Positions 48,239 through 58,599 of a stretch of DNA of 64,000 nucleotides are shown here, piece after piece. Location of the stretch: contig NC_091928.1 in NCBI RefSeq assembly GCF_041260155.1, forward strand, positions 43,364,137-43,428,136, given 5' to 3'. The notes under the pieces were generated by a model. The model was not told where the DNA came from. It did no database searches and saw only the letters and a program-made list of their open reading frames with translations. This DNA is from Ptychodera flava. Its lineage: Eukaryota; Hemichordata; Enteropneusta; Ptychoderidae. The position numbers and the translations under genes were made by a program. Each line of letters starts with the position of its first letter. Positions within the stretch are counted from its first letter, which is position 1.

Positions 48239-49846
48239 TCATCTCTCTTCTTCAGGTTGATTGAGATTGTCATTGTCATTGTCTCCTCCTGTCACTGTGT
48301 TCTCATCAGTCGCGTTGTTTTCATCCATTTCATTGTTTTCATCGGCCAAGTCACCATCACCACCATCACCACCATCATCACCACCACCCTCGTCATTATT
48401 ATTATCCTTATCATCATCATTATCATCATTATCATCATCAACGACAACGACTGCATCTCTACTTTCATCTGTTTCCTCGCCCAATTCATCTGCACCAGCT
48501 TCAGTGATTTCAGGTCCTTCTGGATCTTCTCCTCCTTCTTCTCCGGGCATTTCTGGCCCTTCTTCGGCCTCGTCTGGCCCTTCTTCGGTATCATCATGTC
48601 CTTCTTCGGCCTTTTCGATCCCAGCTGCTGTGGCTACAGGCTGATCTTGACCTGCATCAACCGGTTGACCTTCTTCTTCAGGGGTTTTGACCTCTTCTCC
48701 CATGTTATCAGAGGGATCACTTTGAATATCTGCATTACGCTGGTCATTAGAAATATCATACTCTGTCGCATCATCTGTGAACTGTTTCTTTATAAGCATA
48801 AGGCGATCTCTGATGAAGTCGTAAAATTCATATTCTAAGGCAAGCCGCTCTTTCATTTTTGCCCTGGCCTCTGAAGAAGGAATATCACCAGCAAACGACG
48901 AATAGTGAGGGATTTCTCCAGAAAGTAATAGCGAAGAGTAAGCATCTCTCCCACCCTTGAAAAATTGTGGGAAAACGTTTTCAAGGACAAAGAGTGTAGA
49001 ATTTAGGTCTTCTAAAATGCCAACTACGGCAAAGTTGTCGACAGCATTCCTCTTGGCCGTTTCAAGAGCCCATCTGTTTGGGATCCTGCACCCAACCCCC
49101 TGACCGCAAAAATACGGAATAATTTGCATAACGTTCTTGTTTGTGCATTCACGATAGCTATTCAAAACACAGTCATCAAACGTTTGTTTTGCGATCGAAT
49201 GGCTGGCATTTGTAAATGTGGCCGGCCTCGTCAGCTGGTCTCCATAGCGTTTGTAGTAGAACAGCGCAATGAAACGTTCGAGGGGGTCGCGAACGAGGCT
49301 AATCCAAGATGGCTGCCTGGCGCCATAACGTGGAAAGTGCACATAGTGAACAGGCCTGTCGTACAGCAATGGAGAGTCCATAGTGTTCACCTGTGTAATC
49401 AAGCTTTTCTGTTGCTCGGTACCAGAGTACTTCATAGCCCAAACATCGCTGGAGAAGTGATGAAATTCATTTCTCAAAGAGAGTTTATTTACAATGTACA
49501 AAAATGTCCTGGTGCCACATTTGTCAATCCTGTTGTATATCATCTTGTTTTCATTTGACGTTTTCCCCACGTCTATTGGCAGCCCAGTATCTGGCTTTGC
49601 GGGAGGTAGTTCAAGTTTTTCAAATTGCAACGAAAAGTTATGGCCAAGGTCACTTATAGTTTCTTGGGATAACAGTTCGCTGCTCTGTGCGCTGTTTAGC
49701 AAATTAAGCATACTCATAAAAAGTAGAAGGAAAATGAGAACGACCGTTCCCTTCTGGTAGTACTTTCGGACAAGTGACAGTGGCACATTACTGTTAATTG
49801 AGGCGATTTTTTTCAGAGCGAGCTCTCGTGCGATTTCGAACTTCAT
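48239..49846 (-). CDS. Uronyl 2-O-sulfotransferase-like protein, copy 3 (535 aa) with long acidic tail
   Basis: The start chosen is ATG at 49846; the frame extends upstream only through TTG at 49864. The transmembrane segment is at 34-50. The PAPS loop is YNRIDKCGTRTFL with Lys109. The histidine segment is YDRPVHYVHF, in which the first His of the UST pattern is Pro165 and the second is kept as His167. The 3'-phosphate motif is VRDPLERFIALFYY, with Ala194 where the Ser is expected. VPYFCGQGVGC, WALETAKRNAVDNF and VGILEDLNST are typical. From about 358 a tail of about 178 residues is dominated by Asp, Glu, Gly and Asn; vertebrate UST also ends acidic but far shorter. The coding region is intronless, and an acceptor GTTTTTTACAG ends at 49871. 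Shared WALKYM/WAMKYS and QPSWIS strings group it with copy 4. PAPS binding may be weakened. Confidence 0.92.
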   Translation of the reverse strand: MKFEIARELALKKIASINSNVPLSLVRKYYQKGTVVLIFLLLFMSMLNLLNSAQSSELLSQETISDLGHNFSLQFEKLELPPAKPDTGLPIDVGKTSNENKMIYNRIDKCGTRTFLYIVNKLSLRNEFHHFSSDVWAMKYSGTEQQKSLITQVNTMDSPLLYDRPVHYVHFPRYGARQPSWISLVRDPLERFIALFYYKRYGDQLTRPATFTNASHSIAKQTFDDCVLNSYRECTNKNVMQIIPYFCGQGVGCRIPNRWALETAKRNAVDNFAVVGILEDLNSTLFVLENVFPQFFKGGRDAYSSLLLSGEIPHYSSFAGDIPSSEARAKMKERLALEYEFYDFIRDRLMLIKKQFTDDATEYDISNDQRNADIQSDPSDNMGEEVKTPEEEGQPVDAGQDQPVATAAGIEKAEEGHDDTEEGPDEAEEGPEMPGEEGGEDPEGPEITEAGADELGEETDESRDAVVVVDDDNDDNDDDKDNNNDEGGGDDGGDGGDGDLADENNEMDENNATDENTVTGGDNDNDNLNQPEEER

Positions 49847-49870
49847 GGCGGATTCATATGTCAACTGTGG

Positions 49871-52219
49871 CTGTAAAAAACAAACAATGGAAAATAGATC
49901 AAAAATGCGGAAACATATAGGAAAAGAAATGTAACTTCAAAATAGTTTATCATGAGTAGACCAGACAGTTTCTTGAATTCGTAAACTACTCTAAGAAAGG
50001 TATTACGTTATTGTAGCGAAATGTGCATAACCAAACTTTGTTTTGAAAATGTGGACATTTCTTCTTTTAACTCTCATAGATGAATATTTATGCAAATTAC
50101 TAAAAGTGGACAATCGATTTCAAAATGACCAACAAATACGATACGATACGATAAGAAATTTATATAGCGCTTTGTATCCATCAAAATGTTCCCTGGAGCT
50201 TTACACAGTGTCACATAGGTACGCTCTCTTAAAAATGGTGTGGTGTAGTGTGGTGTTGTATGGTATGGTGTGGTGGGGTGTGGTGTGGTGCTGTATGGTA
50301 TGGTGTGGTAGGGTTTGGTGTGGTGTACTTTGGAGTAGTGTAGAGCAGTGCTGTTTGATGGAGTGGAGTGCATTAACATGAGGTATGATTTGGTGCAATA
50401 TTGGTACTCTGAGGTTATACAGTGTTGTGAACTATGTTATACTGTGCTGCACAATATTGTTTTTGAGTGCCTTATATGTATAGTTCAAGTGTCAGCTAAA
50501 CAGTGTATTACTTAATATCACAAACTCGTGGGAAAAATAATGTTATTTCGCCTAGTAATGTAAAACAGAATTAAAAAAATGTATTTATCTCTTGTTGAGT
50601 CTACACTTTTTCGAAATTCAAATGTCTATGGACATAGATTTACACGATTGGAACTAATTTGGGAGAAAAGGACATTGTAGTAATGCTGATTTAGTCAACA
50701 ACTTTAAGCCAATCTACTTTTCTTTTCAATTCACTTGCGTGTTTTTATGGATAATTTATAATATTGCAACTTTCAGTCATAGGGCACCAAACACCCTTGA
50801 TAATTTTTATAATTAAAAGATCTTATTCTCCCAAATTAGTTCCAATCGTGTTTAATGTTATTTGTTACTTTCGCCGAAGAGTTTGCACAGTGAAGCCTGA
50901 TTTTATAAAACAGGAACTTAATTGTCACTGACATCATATTGTGATATGGAAGAGAATATGTTTATAGAATTTATATAGCAAAGCAAATGCAAAATTGTTA
51001 TCACTTGTTTTCTAGGTGCTCGTTTCCATGACAGAAAGATACCCCAGCAACTCATATGTCAGACATTATGACCTTTGACTTATAGAGTAGCACGACACAG
51101 TATTTAGAAAAAGGATCTCGTCACAATTCGTTTCAAACGAGATTTGCACAACAGATATGATGAGTGAAGAAAGTTTGTCCGTTTGATTTGTGTTTACGCA
51201 TGCCAACCTTGACCATTTGAAGGTCAGGGATTTATAAGAAATGTGCCTCTGATAAAGACGTTGTCGCTTTGACTTGTCTACCGGCCATTGAAATAGTCAA
51301 TTTTTCACGATAAGCATATTAATTCTTTACTCAATCAACAGCTGGCAATAAAAATGCATTTAATTAACAGATACCTCCACCGATAGAAATTGTACTTCAC
51401 ACAAATTGTAGCTACTGTGATAATTCGCCGCAAAGATACTTTGATTGCTGTTTTAATCCTAATACTGTCCCATAAATTTATGAGGAATCAATTTTATGAA
51501 TTTATCCTAAAGGCCAAATACAAGATTCGTCACCGGAAAGACTACTACGTTGCTTAGTACATGCATTTCAGTATATACAGCGATAGTAAGTATGGCTTTG
51601 TTGACAGCTTTCTGCATAGTTTCCGTCGATTAGTTTCTTTCTTTCGGAAGCCCTTCTAACAAAATCCACCTTCCCATAATCTAAACTGCTCTTTCTATTG
51701 CAATCGGCCCACCAGGTATCTGTTACACCCACCATCTGTCGAATTACCGGCTATGTATACATAGGGCGCATTATTGTCAAATTAAATTTAAGTACAAATA
51801 TTACAACGCCAAATGACATGGAAAAGATGGTCAATGATGGCGTCTAGAACAAGAAACAACTCTACATGAAGCAAAATCATATTTTATCTTATTTTACCAA
51901 GTACATATTTGTGTAGTATATGAAGTGGATTAATTTGTTAAAGTATTGTGCTTTATTTAACTAACAATATTTAATGAGGTCGAGAGATAGAGTATTCGAT
52001 CTTGGGATTAACCCTATTGTCATTCACATAATGATTTTGGTTCGGTCCTTGATGTTTCTCCATTGAATAAGCACTCGAGTATTACTGAAATCCGACAGAA
52101 TGATGCCAATCTTAATTCGGACAGAATATCCCGGACTATTCTTTCGAAAGTCGTACGCCGTCAAGCGAAAGAGACTTTTTAAAGTGATTTCAGTATATGT
52201 CACAGATAGGTATACTCAC
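49871..52219 (-). other. Probable 5'UTR intron of sulfotransferase copy 3
   Basis: The minus-strand donor CTAG|GTGAGTATAC (GT at 52219-52218) and acceptor GTTTTTTACAG (49872-49871) bracket 2349 bp. It contains a TGGTG-type minisatellite (50225-50345) and AT-rich DNA, with no supported gene. Confidence 0.5.
50225..50345. repeat. Degenerate GT-rich 5-bp array (TGGTG type)
   Basis: Repeated TGGTG/TGGTA units over about 120 bp resemble in style the CATAT array at 15.7 kb but have a different unit. Strand asymmetry is strong (G/T only on plus). Confidence 0.85.
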
Positions 52220-52400
52220 CTAGACGACTGTAATGACCCTCATTTGCCACGTCCGAGTCGATCGTCCCAGGTGACTGGCAGACGGAGCGTTCTGCTCGTC
52301 AGAGCTCGCCGGATATACCCCTGCAACCCCTACTTGAGAGTCTGTTAGCCCCGAACGTTGTGCCTGTGATTCTGATGTCGGCGAACACGTGCAAGGGGTC
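52220..52400 (-). other. Candidate 5'UTR exon of sulfotransferase copy 3
   Basis: Its 3' end is set by the GTGAGT donor; the upstream limit is unknown. An ATG at 52402 opens a 60-codon frame that closes with TAG at the very end of this exon. If transcribed, that frame could act as an upstream ORF. Confidence 0.4.
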
Positions 52401-52606
52401 ATTATTCAAATCAGTTTGTTGCCAGATGGCAACTGTGATTCCCTTTTATGAATGGTGATTAACATAACGTCGAATATAAATATATGTCAATGGATGTTTA
52501 TTAAAACTAACTGTTTGAATAAATCATTTAGCGGAAATGCCATTATCTAACAGCTGGTACAATGACGAATTTGTGCGTTCTCGACGTCATACGAATGAGT
52601 TGAATA

Positions 52607-53045
52607 TTATGGTACAACGCGCCTCGGGGTCAGATATTCGGACTCTCAAACTTAAAGGTATACTGTCACCTGTTCGAATTTTGCCACAGTTACCATGGAA
52701 AAAGAAAATCTAACCAATCACAGATTTTAAGCGGGTGGCCGCTTTTTAAAAACAGCGCCCTCACATGGGCATTTTGAATACCAAGGAACGCCCCTTTGAC
52801 CATATATGGGCATATTTAGATTACAGGTGACTGTATACCTTTAATAAAGTTTTGGGGTACCACTTGTGGGGATCATTTTGCAGCTAATTTGGAAAGTAAA
52901 GTTTTCACAAGTTTATTGTGAATTTCAAGTGTCAGATAATGTTAGGGGAACTTCATTCTCCAGGATCAATGTAGCACTTTTGATTTTTGTTCTTGATTTC
53001 GGAAGGAAACGACTTAAATTTTGAGGAAAAATCTTTCAATTACCT
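52607..53045 (-). mobile_element. Family A MITE copy, inverse, interrupted by a second MITE
   Basis: Read on the minus strand, the right terminus ends at about 52610 with CCCCGAGGCGCGTTGTACC. The inner blocks GAGAGTCCGAATATCTGACC and CACAAGTGGTACC match other copies. The GGCCGCCAT core is missing, so it is partly deleted. A TTAA MITE (52652-52844) sits inside. Confidence 0.75.
52652..52844. mobile_element. Nested 185-bp MITE with TTAA duplication
   Basis: TTAA lies at 52652-52655 and 52841-52844. Between them AGGTATACTGTCACCTG and CAGGTGACTGTATACCT form TIRs. It has no coding capacity. The insertion splits the family A copy, so it is the younger event. The TTAA target fits piggyBac- or Kolobok-type mobilisation. 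Confidence 0.9.
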
Positions 53046-53413
53046 AAACCATAAAAGAATAAAAAACAAATAAAAATATATCTTTGTTATTATTCAATAA
53101 ATAAGCACTCTTACCAGCATGGCATAGCTTTTCTCTACCACACAGTCATCATACGTCATATGCCAATCAACGGAGCAGTCAACAAGTTACATCATTGTCA
53201 ACAACGTACATCATTCATACATACAATCCACTGTGTGGCTCTAAGACCGCCAGATATGTATAGGTAGTTAGACAGACAGAGAGATAGGCAGACTGAGAGA
53301 TACATACATACATACATACATACATACATACATACATACATACGCTAAACAAATATCTTTAACAAAAATAGCAAAGCAACATTATTTAGTATTGCAACAG
53401 ATATTCTTGATAG
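53046..53413. other. Intergenic DNA with short ATAC array
   Basis: Apart from the microsatellite at 53301-53342 there is nothing recognisable. Confidence 0.6.
53301..53342. repeat. (ATAC)n microsatellite
   Basis: About ten units of the same tetranucleotide that forms the arrays at 23.7, 27.5, 29.2 and 61.1 kb. Confidence 0.95.
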
Positions 53414-53419
53414 TTTATT
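53414..53419 (-). promoter_or_regulatory. Poly(A) signal candidate for sulfotransferase copy 4
   Basis: AATAAA on the minus strand, 178 nt downstream of the stop codon of copy 4. Confidence 0.5.
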
Positions 53420-53596
53420 ACAGTATGGCGATTAAAGCTGAAGAATGTTTAAAATTACAACTGTATAATACAATTGGATTGGCCTGTCAATAAAATATTA
53501 TCATAATGCGAAAATCATATCAATGTAATGACGTGCGGAGAAGAATGAAAATTTATGTATATTATTGTCAAATGTCCACGGGGGAAATGTTTGCTG

Positions 53597-54640
53597 TCAC
53601 TCAATTTCCATTTGCTGTTTCAGGGTGCCAAGTCTTTCCTTAACAAACTCGTAAAACTCATACTCAAGTGCCAGCCTCCCTTTCATTTTTGTCAGCGCTT
53701 GCTCGGACGGTGGGTCTCCCGGGAATGATTTGAATTGGTCGACGACGCCTGAGCTGACGATCGCCTTGTACACCCTTGACGCGCCGTGGAAGTATTGCGG
53801 GATAAGAGCCTCCAGGACCTGGAATGTTGTGTTCAGCTCTTCTAAGACACCTACTAATTTAAAATTTTCGAGGACGTTTTTCTTGGCGGTTTCTAAGGCC
53901 CATTTGTTCGGTACACGGCAACCGGCACTCTGTCCGCAGAAAAATGGAATCACACGGAAGACGTTTTTCAAGCTGCATTCTGGCTGATTTTTGAGCACGC
54001 AGTCGTCAAAACTCGGCTTTGAACTGGTATCCGAGGCGTTCGGCCTCGTTCCTATGTCTCCATATCGTTTGAAGTAATACAAAGATATGATTCGGCGTAG
54101 AGGGTCCCGGATGAGGCTGATCCAAGATGGCTGCTTTGAACCAAATCTCGGAAAATGCACGTAGTGTACCGAACGTTCATATACAAATGGCGTCGCCTGC
54201 TTGTTGACGTCGTGAACAAACGCCTTCTGGTCCTCGATGTCCATATATTTTAGAGCCCAGTCGTCACTAGCGATCGTAGAAAAGTTGTATTTCTTTCCTA
54301 GCCTTTCCATGACCCGAATTAACGTTCGACTTCCGGTTCGCTCAATGCGGTTAAATATGATACTACTCTCGGTCCATGAGAGATTAGCAAAACTTACAAT
54401 AGGTTTGAGGTCGTCATCTATTGACTCTCTCAAGTTCCTTGAGTCGTCCAAGCTATCTGAACTGACCACGAGTCCATTGTAAACGCCGGCCAGATTGGCC
54501 AGAGAAAAGTATAATGATAACAGGATCACAACTGCCACAGCAATGGTTGTGCATTTTTTGTAGAGAAAATATAATAGAATCCTCGATTTCATGTTGAGCA
54601 GTAATGGATGATGGCACCAGCTTGGGAGACTAATTTTCAT
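53597..54640 (-). CDS. Uronyl 2-O-sulfotransferase-like protein, copy 4 (347 aa)
   Basis: It has the same family and topology; the transmembrane segment is at about 32-50. The start is ATG at 54640, and a second in-frame Met (residue 17) also precedes the anchor. The PAPS loop reads FNRIERTGSRTLI, so the usual Lys is Arg101. The histidine segment is YERSVHYVHF, with Ser157 in place of the first His of the UST pattern and the second kept as His159. The 3'-phosphate motif IRDPLRRIISLYYF keeps Arg178 and Ser186. ECSLKNVFRVIPFFCGQ and WALETAKKNVLENF are family-typical. The protein ends soon after the catalytic domain, without an acidic tail. The coding region is intronless; an acceptor TTTTTTGCAG ends at 54685. 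Arg for Lys in the cofactor loop may lower or abolish catalysis, but the intact frame argues for selection. Confidence 0.92.
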   Translation of the reverse strand: MKISLPSWCHHPLLLNMKSRILLYFLYKKCTTIAVAVVILLSLYFSLANLAGVYNGLVVSSDSLDDSRNLRESIDDDLKPIVSFANLSWTESSIIFNRIERTGSRTLIRVMERLGKKYNFSTIASDDWALKYMDIEDQKAFVHDVNKQATPFVYERSVHYVHFPRFGSKQPSWISLIRDPLRRIISLYYFKRYGDIGTRPNASDTSSKPSFDDCVLKNQPECSLKNVFRVIPFFCGQSAGCRVPNKWALETAKKNVLENFKLVGVLEELNTTFQVLEALIPQYFHGASRVYKAIVSSGVVDQFKSFPGDPPSEQALTKMKGRLALEYEFYEFVKERLGTLKQQMEIE

Positions 54641-54684
54641 TTCAAAATGTGTCTTCTACTTTTGCGACGCTCCTTTTCGTAAAC

Positions 54685-55288
54685 CTGCAAAAAATAATCC
54701 CATTATAATTTTGCCATCGTTTTGATATGTTGACATCAAGTTGACAGTGATGTAAAAATGTATTCGCCATGGCGGGTGAACAGAGTGACAAATGGCAGAT
54801 GTCGTCTGCTGACCGTTCGCGTCCTCTGAGCGAAAGGAATGGAAAATAAACATGTCGCCAGTTGTCAAACTAACTAAGTCATTAAAAAAATAGAGGATGT
54901 TATCAAAATAACAGCCCGAAGGAGCATTCGCTTCATAATACTCGTATTGGTAACATTCCTGTTACCGCTTTCAGATTTTCAGAACGCAAATGTGTACATT
55001 GCTTGCTTCTGTCAACGTGGATTGAAATACGGGTTTTTTTAAGCCGCTGTAATGACTTGACATGTGTGGTCGTGTTAGACAGTACTACTAGTGATCCCAC
55101 CATACTACTCCACTAAAAATTTGGCACAGCCATTTCACATTTGCTCCAATGTTTTTGGAATTCTCCAGTGACATAATCGCGCCGAATAATGTGGAATTCC
55201 AGATTTTATATGAACATAAAACATAGGTCTATTAATCTCCCTGAAATATTACAGTGTGCTGTAGAAAGACTGATGTAACTTTACTCAC
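54685..55288 (-). other. Probable 5'UTR intron of sulfotransferase copy 4
   Basis: The minus-strand donor ACG|GTGAGTAAAG (GT at 55288-55287) and the acceptor ATTTTTTGCAG (54686-54685) bracket about 600 bp without a gene. Confidence 0.5.
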
Positions 55289-55400
55289 CGTAGTTTTAAC
55301 CTTGGAACGGAGAAAAGTCATAAAAAGTACACTTATTAGTAGGGTTTCGTCGACAAATTTGACTAGGACAAGCCATCCACCTCCATATTGGCTATTTCAT
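55289..55400 (-). other. Candidate 5'UTR exon of sulfotransferase copy 4
   Basis: Its 3' end is defined by the GTGAGT donor; the upstream limit is unknown. Confidence 0.35.
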
Positions 55401-55996
55401 CTTAATATTCAAAAAGAACGCTGAGTGAAAAGACCAGCAAGAATGACCTCCGTGGCAGCAATGGCGGCAGCACATTACCATATATGGCAATGACCAGCTG
55501 ACGCGTGCGCCATGTGTTCCTTTGCAGCCATTGTGCTAATAGCTCTTCGCTATTTCAAACAATTCTTACTATTCATAAATAAAAAAATGCAACTGAATCT
55601 TCTTTTATACTGAGGATCTGTCAAAAATTGAACTTTGCATAAATCATTCTGCGTTTTGCCAAATTTCCCATTAACATTAACAAAATAAAGTATACAAAGC
55701 TTGGGTTGTGATTCATTCGTAATAATAGGTGGTTTGACGTCAAAATGCGTTTGTGCAACATTTTGCGCAGATTAGGAAAAAAATCGCTGATATCGTTGAA
55801 AACGGCAATACTCCGCTAAAAGGTAACCATAGCGACGTATAGGAAATTGACGCAATTAGATATGTCATTCCATTGTTCAAGATCAAGCTGTATTTAATAA
55901 CACCAAATTGAGGAGGACATGCACGCTGGGAAGTCATGTCTGAAGCATGTTACGCTCGAATTCAAATGTGACTTGTTGACATGTATTTTGTATGTA

Positions 55997-55999
<3 letters not shown>

Positions 56000-56085
<86 letters not shown>
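56000..56085. repeat. (AT)n tract, left of the hairpin
   Basis: AT dinucleotides with two phase slips (TATT) run over about 86 bp. Confidence 0.97.
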
Positions 56086-56133
56086 CGACGTATACAGATG
56101 TCCTCGTGGGAAATTACAGTGCTCGATTGGGAG

Positions 56134-56283
56134 ACACAAATTAATTCAAGTACAATTTAATAATATCTGTTACTTAAGTTTCGTGCACCCTGCAATATCT
56201 TCAGAATCTTCTGTCTGAAGATTGCAAGATGCATGAAACTTAAGTAACAGATATTATTACATTGTACTTGAAGTAATTTGTGT
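56134..56283. repeat. Long near-perfect inverted repeat, arms of about 70 bp
   Basis: The left arm ACACAAATTAATTCAAGTAC... reaches about 56204 and its inverse fills 56214-56283, with a spacer of about 10 nt. Shared inner blocks are AATAATATCTGTTACTTAAG and CAATCTTCAGA/CAATATCTTCAGA. AT tracts lie on both sides, so a foldback element inserted into an AT microsatellite is the simplest reading. Confidence 0.92.
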
Positions 56284-56291
56284 TATTACAT

Positions 56292-56292
<1 letters not shown>

Positions 56293-56363
<71 letters not shown>
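56293..56363. repeat. (AT)n tract, right of the hairpin
   Basis: AT dinucleotides over about 70 bp, nearly pure. Confidence 0.97.
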
Positions 56364-56365
<2 letters not shown>

Positions 56366-58599
56366 ATTAAATAAAGATAAACGGTGGTATTACCGTTTTT
56401 ATATCAGCTAGACTGTCCTAACGTGAAAAGTTTTGGTTGCTTAAGTTATTTCACCGGTGCAATTTTTGTCCCGAATGTGACGTTGTTTCACGTTGACTCT
56501 TTCTCGTCAGATGTCGTCGTTCGTCTCATTAGTTGTACTCTGAGGCCATGGCTACATTCGCTGTCATTCCCACGGGATTACGAGGATACTGACATGACAA
56601 CGGTCACAATTGGCGGACGAGAAAAATGAAAAAAAAATCAACTATGTGTATTACACAAACATCGGACATGGTGTACTCTGTAAATATTAGAAAGCTTACA
56701 AAAACTTAATGTCAATTTAAACATCATGTCGAACATTAACAAGTATATACATAAAAATCGGTCAAACGTTCACCGGACTTGATTTTTTCATTCATTGTGT
56801 ATACATATTAAAATGTCTTGCCACAGTACAGATTTTTAATCAATTTCACGACTTTTAAAAATCTTACCTTTACATTTTTGAAACCTTATCGACTGTGTTA
56901 TTTTAACGACATGAAATATATTTTCGTATCAAAATATTTTTGAAATCCTCCTCCTTTATTGTCTTTCATGAAATAAGTCACGGCCTTTCTCGTATTACTG
57001 TTATAATGTTAGGAGGTAAACGGTTAAATTTACAAGATCATCCTTCCATTGCTACAGTACAATGACCCTGTGCGCTATCCCTGTGAGCGGGAATCAAAGT
57101 CTGACCCAAAAATAATCAAAATGGTGCCAGGGTTCACGCTTTGCATCCTGGGTAGTCGTGGGACAGCAAGGAGACAAACATGATGCAGAACAGAACAGAA
57201 CACCGTTATTTTTTGTACAAAGTCTTCCAATGACACTGTAACACAAATAACCCAATCCATGAAGCGGAAATCCCCTGAAACAGCTGGTGACACTACACCT
57301 TGCCATGCGACAGCGGCGTGATCTCAACTCTGCGTAACACCAGTGGTCGGCGTGATCAGCACGTGTTAGCCAGTTGTTTTTCACATCGGAGACGCCGCCG
57401 CGCCGGCCACATGTATCTTTTGGGGAAGGTGATTGATAATGCTCGTCTCAAATGCGTCAATCTACCGCGATGAATCGGTCGACCCTAATCAAAAACCTAT
57501 TTCCTTTTATGGGCATGGACGCCGTGACGTCGATTTACTTTCAGATGACCACGGCATAGCGATGTTTAGTAGCTACTTTTAAATGAAATTCAGTATGGAC
57601 TTTCAAGATCGTTGTCATAGACTCGTCTGATCATGCAGGGCAGTACTTGTCTCAAAATCCAGCGTTAAACATTACTAAAAAATATCATCGCCTTTCTCCC
57701 GCCAAAAATTGTGCACTTTTTAAATCATTTAACGATGTTATTACAAGTGATCTATTAAATCCTCTGTGATATACTAGGTATTGAAATCACTCGCTGAGTT
57801 TGCTAATTGATGACTTTGTTGTTGCCGTATGATTTAGTTTTAGGAAATTCATTACGGCTGACCGACACACACTTGTAATTTTTGTTGATGGTGCGCTAGA
57901 TTAGAGAAGGGTGAATTTTAAAAATAAACTTGGCCTTCGTATAATCTGTCCTCAGGAAGTAAAATCACTGATAATTCATTTACATTTACAGATCGCACAC
58001 TGTGCATGCTTTTGTAAACTCAGTGGATGTTTATTTTTAGGGAGGAGAATTTATAATCTGGTATTCTTTGACCTGGAAATATTTGCATGGGAACGGAAAG
58101 GGAGCGACCATTTATCGTGGCCGGGATGGACCGCTAAATTTCTGTTCTTAGACTGAGGCCACTTCTACATTTGTACTCTGAAGGAAATGAGGAATTCCCG
58201 GCGATAATTTGCCCGATATTCTGTCATTTTGCGAGTATTTCTAGAAACATAAACATTCTAAATATACTGTGAGTGGGTGTTCACTTCCTTTGGTTACCAG
58301 TTTCGCGTCCTTTGCTCCAGATAACAGCGATATCTCTCCGTTTTTCGATAGATATCTGACGGTCCACCCCTATGAATAAATGTAAAATTCCATAACATTA
58401 ATTGCTATATTTATTGCTGCCTGATATTTTTTTCACCAAGAAAGATATGAAATGTTTCCCCAAGGGCAGAGTTAAATCATAGTGACCGCGGATGGGTCAG
58501 GTGAATATCCAATATAGCAAAAATAAAGCATCTTCAGAATGGCAAGATTCGTCTGAAATATATCGGTCCTTGGTGAATGCAACAAATCTCACGGTTATC

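Larger units (their letters stand above)
55401..58599. other. Intergenic region with the AT-flanked hairpin
   Basis: No gene is supported. The long hairpin and two AT tracts at 56000-56363 are listed separately. The stretch 57050-57480 is less AT-rich but has stops in every frame. Confidence 0.6.

Noticed and set aside
49847-49864. Start of sulfotransferase copy 3 at 49864
   Set aside because: That codon is TTG; the first ATG is at 49846, just upstream of the anchor region.
57094-57384. 96-codon minus-strand frame
   Set aside because: No domain, no anchor and no splice context; composition alone explains it.
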